From the NCBI GenBank assembly GCA_900617975.1, contig UZAE01001512.1, positions 1 through 12,935 of the forward strand: DNA of 12,935 nt, written 5' to 3'. Position numbers and translations under genes: made by a program. Under the pieces are notes generated by a model that made no database searches, had not been told where the DNA came from, and was given only the letters and a program-made list of their open reading frames with translations. The stretch's first letter is position 1. The number at the start of each line of letters is the position of its first letter. Source of the stretch: Rodentolepis nana. Its lineage: Eukaryota > Platyhelminthes > Cestoda > Cyclophyllidea > Hymenolepididae. Shown piece by piece: positions 8,713 to 12,935 of the stretch.

Positions 8713-8904
8713 ATAATATCAGTGTACCTGCTTGGACCAGCTGGTAAAATTACTACACATTACACGAATTATAATAGAAGACATTTGAGGAATGCGTTTG
8801 GTTTGGAATCAACTCCTGCTGATTACTTAGCGGTATCTTCTCTAAATGAATTCAAGCTTTACCTGTTTAACATATTTATATATGAAAATCAAACAAAACG
8901 ATAG
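8713..8904 (+). other. Weak open frame, possible retroelement relic
   Basis: A 64-codon open stretch just after a TAA, with no ATG at its head. The run THYTNYNRRHLRNAFG, then DYLAVSSLNEFKLYL, loosely recalls the C-terminal end of non-LTR polyproteins (H, Y, RR, L, FG spacing). No zinc-knuckle motif was found upstream. It could equally be chance. Confidence 0.15.
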
Positions 8905-9428
8905 GAACGTATACTGAAGGTTCATTTATTACGAGTCACAGCTGACCAATAAATATCAAGCCCTGAAAGAAAGTTCCAATTAGTCAATCATGAAAGACTT
9001 CTTGAATTAAAGATGATCTGGGTGATGAATGGCACACAAAATTGATTTCAAAATAGGAAGAGCAACAAATAATTACAATTGATGCGACTATAAACTGAAT
9101 AGAATATTCGGGAAAAGAGAGAAGAATTTTCGGTTTAGACATTCGAGTGCAAAGAACAAAACAAGCGTGGCAATGCTAAAGTTAAACAAGTATATGGTAG
9201 TAAAAGGATAGGTTGGAGTTTGCCTACTTCCTTCATTTTACCTTTGAGAATGCAGTAAATTACAATCATATCAAACTGTCATGAACATTTTAGATATTCG
9301 CAAGTTGTGTGATGGTTACTCAAATACTGGGAACACGAACTTTGTACGATGAGTAAATAAGGGTAGATATTTAACCTCGTGATGACGGGAAAAAGTTACT
9401 CTCGGTAAAATAGTTGACTCTTAGCTAA

Positions 9429-9456
9429 GTATTCAGCCTCCATGGAGGCTTAATAC
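9429..9456. repeat. 28-bp near-perfect palindrome
   Basis: GTATT, C, AGCCTCCATGGAGGCT, T, AATAC: the central 16 bases are a perfect palindrome, and the outer five on each side also pair, with one mismatched pair between. It lies about 1 kb upstream of the TFIIE beta start. Function unknown: a binding site for a dimeric factor, a hairpin, or the trace of an inserted element. Confidence 0.9.
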
Positions 9457-10461
9457 GCATGATGGTGCCAGCATTTAGTCATCAATACTATATATCATAT
9501 AAGTCGAAGAAAAACAGTTAATTTAAGTGCTCATCTTAAAATTTTGCATTATTTACGCTTTGCAATGAATCACGTGGAAAAAATCGGTTCTGATTATTGG
9601 AACATGGGGATAATTCAAGAATATAATTAAAACAATTTGTTTTCATATGACTGATATGCCACCAATTGATAGCAAATGACTTTGAATATTCCATCTGGTT
9701 CATCAATGTTAATAAGGTCCACCTTACGTCATCATACTTTCCCTTTCTTCCTTACCCTAAATGGAACTGTGGCATTAGAATCATAGATCGTCGAACATAT
9801 TTCAACCCCAAGAGCACAACTGAATGGTTTTCCTGTTTGATCATATATTTATTAGTCAGTGTGACAAAGCCCATCATGGTTAAATAATCGTTGATTGTGA
9901 ATTTAATTAGTTGATAAGGATCTCAAGCTATTATGACGACAGATTTAAATTTTAGGTGAAACATTTTATTAATACCGTATGCTAGGCAGAAAATGAAACG
10001 ATCGAAAAGAATTCATTTAACCGCTACAGCGCCGACATTTCTCAGACTGTTCTAACACTTTACTAAAGATAATTTAGTTACATAAATTAACACGATATGG
10101 ACCAATAATGGATATCCGTTAGTCAAATCAAGCTTTTCATTTCCTCTGAACCGAATAACTATAATTGTAAAAAAATTCATTATGAATATATTTATATAAG
10201 AAAAATTTTTGCCATTTAAATTTCTAAGCTACTGAGTGAAATAAATAAGACAACTTTACTATCCAATTTAATAATGCTAAAAACAGTAGAGAAGAGAAAT
10301 AAAAGATTAATAAGCAGTTAAGAGCTAAACTTAGTTTTTAATATTTACACGAGTTACAATAGAATTAACTTTGTGGATTTGAATGTACTTATTTAAAAGC
10401 GGTGCATTCAAATTTGTGGTGTCCCAATTTGTGAGGTTGTGAGCTCGCATAGAGACTTGCT

Positions 10462-10803
10462 ATGGATCCCAAGTTAATAAAAGAGAGGGAGGCATTCCTC
10501 CGTCATGCAAAAAGTGCAATTGTGGTTGAGAAACCGCGCACTGTTCCTGCATCCGCCTTGAGCTCTCAGGCCGTCACGGCGTATTCTGCTATTCGACCGC
10601 ATATATCCACCACCAGAGATTATCTTGCCATGGATTTGCGGCCGCAAAACCAGGGGAAATTTAAACTTCTCTCTTGTGTCGTCAAGTATATGAAGACTCG
10701 TCATCTTGAGGGTGACTTTCATCCACTTGCAGTTGAGGAAATTCTAGAAGAACTGACACTCCTCGATCAACCGAAATCTGATATTAAGTGGCTCGAGGAG
10801 GAG
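10462..10803 (+). other. GTF2E2: TFIIE beta exon 1 (114 codons)
   Basis: The ATG at 10462 has G at +4 and begins MDPKLIKERE as in animal orthologues, which fixes the start. It ends GAGGAG before GTGAGT in phase 0. Confidence 0.93.
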
Positions 10804-11303
10804 GTGAGTTCCATTTCTTTTTCTATCAACTTCTTCTAGGCTCTTCCTAACAATCCTAAGATAAAAATGACTGCTGATAAGAAGTTCGTCTTCAAACCGA
10901 AGTATGATATTCGAAACCGAAATGACTTGTATCAGCTGTTAAAAACTCATGAGTTAAAGGGATTGGGTGGCATTTATTTTGACGACGTGGATGAAGCAAT
11001 TAAGGATGCGGATAAAGTTGTTAAGGTTGGTGGTTTTACTTCATCTCTTTCTAATTTTAGAGCCTTGGCGATACTGTTCTACAAATTGTAACTCCACATG
11101 ACAAGAAAACTGTCCTCTTTTTTAACGACAAATCTTTTGATCTGAATGTGGATGAGGGTACCCTTGTTATTGCGTTTCATATTTGAGTAGAATTTAAACA
11201 GCTTTGGCGGACTGTGAGTGTCGAAGGTGTGAATGAGGGTAAAATTGAGGAATATCTTCAGAGAAACGGCATTACTTCAATGTCTGCCGATAAGAAAACC
11301 TTC
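10462..11303 (+). CDS. GTF2E2: Transcription initiation factor TFIIE beta subunit, partial (3' exon missing)
   Basis: TFIIE beta pairs with TFIIE alpha in the RNA polymerase II pre-initiation complex and helps recruit TFIIH and open the promoter. Exons: 10462-10803, 10840-11025, 11061-11157, 11191-11303; phases agree and give 246 residues. The start MDPKLIKEREAF resembles the animal N-terminus. The first winged-helix region begins near residue 66 with KFKLLSCVVKYMKTRHLEGD, and WLEEEALPNNPKI crosses intron 1. FKPKYDIRNRNDLYQLL and GLGGIYFDDVDEA open the second winged-helix region, followed by KTVLFFNDKSF, FKQLWRTVSVEGVNEGKIEE and YLQRNGITSM. Vertebrate proteins are about 290 residues; the missing 45 or so are the basic C-terminal tail. 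After exon 4 a consensus donor GTAAGC begins an intron whose acceptor was not found. The linker after residue 25 lacks the serine/lysine runs of vertebrates. The gene symbol is that of the vertebrate orthologue. Confidence 0.95.
10804..10839 (+). other. GTF2E2: TFIIE beta intron 1, 36 bp
   Basis: GTGAGT to TTCTTCTAG. Its length is a multiple of three, but reading through meets TAG at its own acceptor. Confidence 0.9.
10840..11025 (+). other. GTF2E2: TFIIE beta exon 2 (62 codons)
   Basis: ALPNNPKIKMTADKKFVFKP through DEAIKDADKVVK, phase 0 at both ends. The donor GTTGGT is weak. Confidence 0.93.
11026..11060 (+). other. GTF2E2: TFIIE beta intron 2, 35 bp
   Basis: GTTGGT to AATTTTAG. Retention shifts the frame and reaches a TAA within exon 3. 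Confidence 0.88.
11061..11157 (+). other. GTF2E2: TFIIE beta exon 3 (97 bp)
   Basis: SLGDTVLQIVTPHDKKTVLF, then FNDKSFDLNVDE; leaves in phase 1 before GTACCC. Confidence 0.93.
11158..11190 (+). other. GTF2E2: TFIIE beta intron 3, 33 bp
   Basis: GTACCC to TTGAGTAG, the smallest intron in the window. Its length is a multiple of three, but retention meets an in-frame TGA near its end. Removal restores a glutamate codon and the DEEFKQLWR match. Confidence 0.9.
11191..11303 (+). other. GTF2E2: TFIIE beta exon 4 (113 bp)
   Basis: Completes a glutamate codon, then FKQLWRTVSVEGVNEGKIEE, YLQRNGITSM and SADKKTF. It ends in phase 0 before GTAAGC. Reading on without splicing adds 13 residues before TAA, which is not conserved. 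Confidence 0.88.
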
Positions 11304-12767
11304 GTAAGCCGTTTTTACTTTCATTATTTTCTTTTTGCTTAATTTGTTGGTGTTTAAAATTATCTGGTCCTGTTTGGTGTTCGAAGTTCAAACCTTCTTC
11401 CTTTTTCTTCTAATCTTTCTACACCAGTTTAAGTATATTTTCAGAGATTTATTTGAAAATAAATGTTCCTTTTAATTGTTGCGTGTATAGTGGGTGACGA
11501 GAATCCTGTAAACATCCCATTAGATATTTATGCGATTTGACGCCTTGTAATCGGTTGGTTTTTAATTAAGTAATGTTAGTTGATGATGAGATATTATTAT
11601 TAGTAGGTATTTAGACTTTTTTCGTTCAAACATTGTTTCACCATTTTTTTACTATCTCATTACTTTTTGGATATTGGTTGCTGACGTATGGGTATGTAGT
11701 GGTTATAGCAAGTTGGTAGCATCTAGAGACCCATGATCTTTGGCAGCTTTTATTATGGGCACGATGAGCCACAAGGGATACAGTGACAGGCAATCACTTC
11801 CATGGTGTCTCATTTTGTCTTTTTTTCACAAGACCTCTTATTTCCAAGGATTAAAGCCTTCTAATTGGGGAAATAAATGTTTTTTTCTACTATCCTCAGA
11901 ACGATATTTATACCTATAAGACACAGCCCTAATCCAACTTTTCCGAAAACTTGAAGTGGGGTTATTGTGGCTACTTTAGTCACTTTAAATGTAGAAATTA
12001 TTCTGTTCATACGCAGATGTGATGACGGGTTACTCAACAGTTTATGTGTTGTCAATTAATACCTGCTTGAGCGGAGTGCTAATTGGACTGATTAGTTAAC
12101 AAGTTGGTCTGTGAAGTCTGGATTCATTGCTTCCTGATTTGCTTTTCTTTGTTCTCTTCTGAGTTTCCTTTTTGTTACTTAATTTTTTTTGGCCAAACAA
12201 ATTGTTCATACCAGAAAAACAATTTAATGTTTCTCCTATACATGAGGGTTGTAGGCGGTTTTCTAATTTGACTTGAGCATTTAGTACCGCAATTTTGAAT
12301 TTGAACAAATTCCATTCCGGGTTTTCTAATACTCGACTGTTTTCGTGCCAAAATCGCATTATCCCATTTAATATCTACCCGCGTGTGTTGAAAAGCTATG
12401 ACACCTCTTGCTCTCGTTCTTTTTGCCCGAACAAATGCCTTGTCCTATTCACCGTTTACAGTTGACCTAAATTTCACCTAAATATCTCCTGAACGCAGTT
12501 CTGTTTGTACCTATGTTGAATATTAGTAGTACCTATGTACATTTCCGCCTTAGTGGAGATAGCCCTGGGATTGTGAATTGTAAGGCTGGCAGCTGATTGC
12601 TGTGGGCATTCCAGTTATGAAGAGCTGATTTTTCGCAATGTAAACTCTATAATGTTACTACTAGGGGTGCGCGATAGACTTACCTCCACGTGGTGCACCC
12701 TGGACAACGTATTTTCTTACGACAAAAAAGTCTATCACTCGGCATTCGTTTTTGACTTCGATTTATT
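11304..12767 (+). other. Putative TFIIE beta intron 4 or 3' flank, no gene recognised
   Basis: AT-rich sequence with many T runs. I searched for the expected lysine/arginine-rich C-terminal exon and did not find it. Two minus-strand frames (64 codons at 11861-12055 and 87 codons at 12096-12359) have no recognisable motif; the lysine-rich tail of the second mirrors T-rich sequence. The right end probably contains the 5' leader of the retroelement at 12768. Confidence 0.55.
12673..12736 (+). repeat. Inverted repeat just before the retroelement ORF
   Basis: GATAGACTT at 12673-12681 and AAGTCTATC at 12728-12736 are perfect complements enclosing 46 bases. The loop holds overlapping short palindromes, CCACGTGG and GGTGCACC. 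It may be a structured 5' leader RNA of the element that begins coding 31 bases later. I could not fit it to a hammerhead or HDV-type ribozyme. Confidence 0.6.
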
Positions 12768-12935
12768 ATGATTAGCTTTAAAAAAGGCTATAAGAAAAAT
12801 CGCCCTCGTCAGGGCGAATCACAACGTCTTCAGATCCTCCAGTGGAATGCTGGAGGAATGTCTCCGGACAAAAAGATCCAAGTACAGAAAATCCTACAAA
12901 CCTATGATGTAGACATTTTCGCAATTATGGAAGCT
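12768..12935 (+). mobile_element. Non-LTR retrotransposon ORF, N-terminal endonuclease, partial
   Basis: A 56-codon frame from ATG to the window edge. After a basic start (MISFKKGYKKNRPRQGE) comes LQILQWNAGGMSPDKKIQV, then TYDVDIFAIMEA. This is the opening of an APE-type endonuclease/exonuclease/phosphatase domain: the QWN asparagine and the final glutamate of MEA are typical metal-site residues. An in-frame TGA at 12753-12755 supports this ATG. It has the polarity opposite to the remnant at 1-510 and may be the same broad family. No separate ORF1 was recognised upstream. Confidence 0.82.

Larger units (their letters stand above)
6961..10461. other. Intergenic region between head-to-head genes
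   Basis: About 3.5 kb of AT-rich DNA between the ALDH and TFIIE beta starts. It should hold both promoters, but no clear core-promoter motif can be assigned. Contents that I can support: repeat copy B (7636-7789), a 7-bp-arm hairpin at 7204-7220 (CTACAAT, TCG, ATTGTAG), and a 28-bp palindrome at 9429-9456. The longest frames, 60 to 73 codons, are not convincing genes. Confidence 0.6.

Noticed and set aside
9666..9887. Plus-strand 73-codon frame
   Set aside because: No motif, no plausible splice or promoter context, and a length expected by chance in AT-rich DNA.
10474..10722. Minus-strand 82-codon frame
   Set aside because: Shadow of TFIIE beta exon 1.
11425..11475. Possible last TFIIE beta exon after CTACACCAG
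   Set aside because: It would encode about 15 residues (FKYIFRDLFENKCSF) without the basic character of the TFIIE beta tail.
12096..12359. Minus-strand 87-codon frame with a lysine-rich tail
   Set aside because: It lies in the presumed TFIIE beta intron; the tail mirrors a T-rich stretch and no domain is recognisable.
12673..12736. Hammerhead or HDV-like ribozyme
   Set aside because: The CTGATGA and GAAA hammerhead core is absent, and stem order and spacing do not fit the HDV double pseudoknot.

Overview
The window is AT-rich eukaryotic DNA. Two genes are each broken by many introns, several of them very small (33, 35, 36 and 39 bp, then 69 to 84 bp), beside a few introns of several hundred to 1,661 bp. 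Remnants of non-LTR retrotransposons lie around them. Tiny introns mixed with larger ones, together with the protein matches, fit a flatworm best, and a tapeworm or fluke is my first guess. This is inferred from gene architecture, and no species-specific marker was seen.

Layout from left to right: (1) 1-510, minus strand, the end of a reverse transcriptase region from a jockey-like non-LTR element, frameshifted. (2) 511-1360, mostly featureless, with a possible degraded duplicate of one aldehyde dehydrogenase exon near 729-806. (3) 1361-6758, minus strand, a nearly complete class 3 aldehyde dehydrogenase (ALDH3 family) gene. Ten exons were rebuilt; all phases join, giving 436 residues plus a start that lies upstream. 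One intron uses a GC-AG pair. (4) 6761-10461, about 3.7 kb between two head-to-head genes. It holds a possible first mini-exon of the ALDH gene, a second copy of the degraded retroelement fragment, and a striking 28-bp palindrome. (5) 10462-11303, plus strand, the first four exons (246 residues) of the beta subunit of general transcription factor TFIIE. The basic C-terminal exon was not found and probably lies beyond the window. (6) 11304-12767, intron or downstream DNA, ending with (7) 12768-12935, plus strand, the first 56 codons of a non-LTR endonuclease/reverse transcriptase ORF cut by the window edge.

The two genes are unrelated in function: one oxidises aldehydes and the other is basal RNA polymerase II machinery. 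Nothing suggests an operon or an organised system. The most interesting points are the GC-AG intron, the missing ALDH start codon (mini-exon or spliced-leader AUG), two retroelement copies sharing the same inactivating changes, the ALDH exon relic, and the palindrome. No tRNA, rRNA, CRISPR array or bacterial-type feature was recognised.
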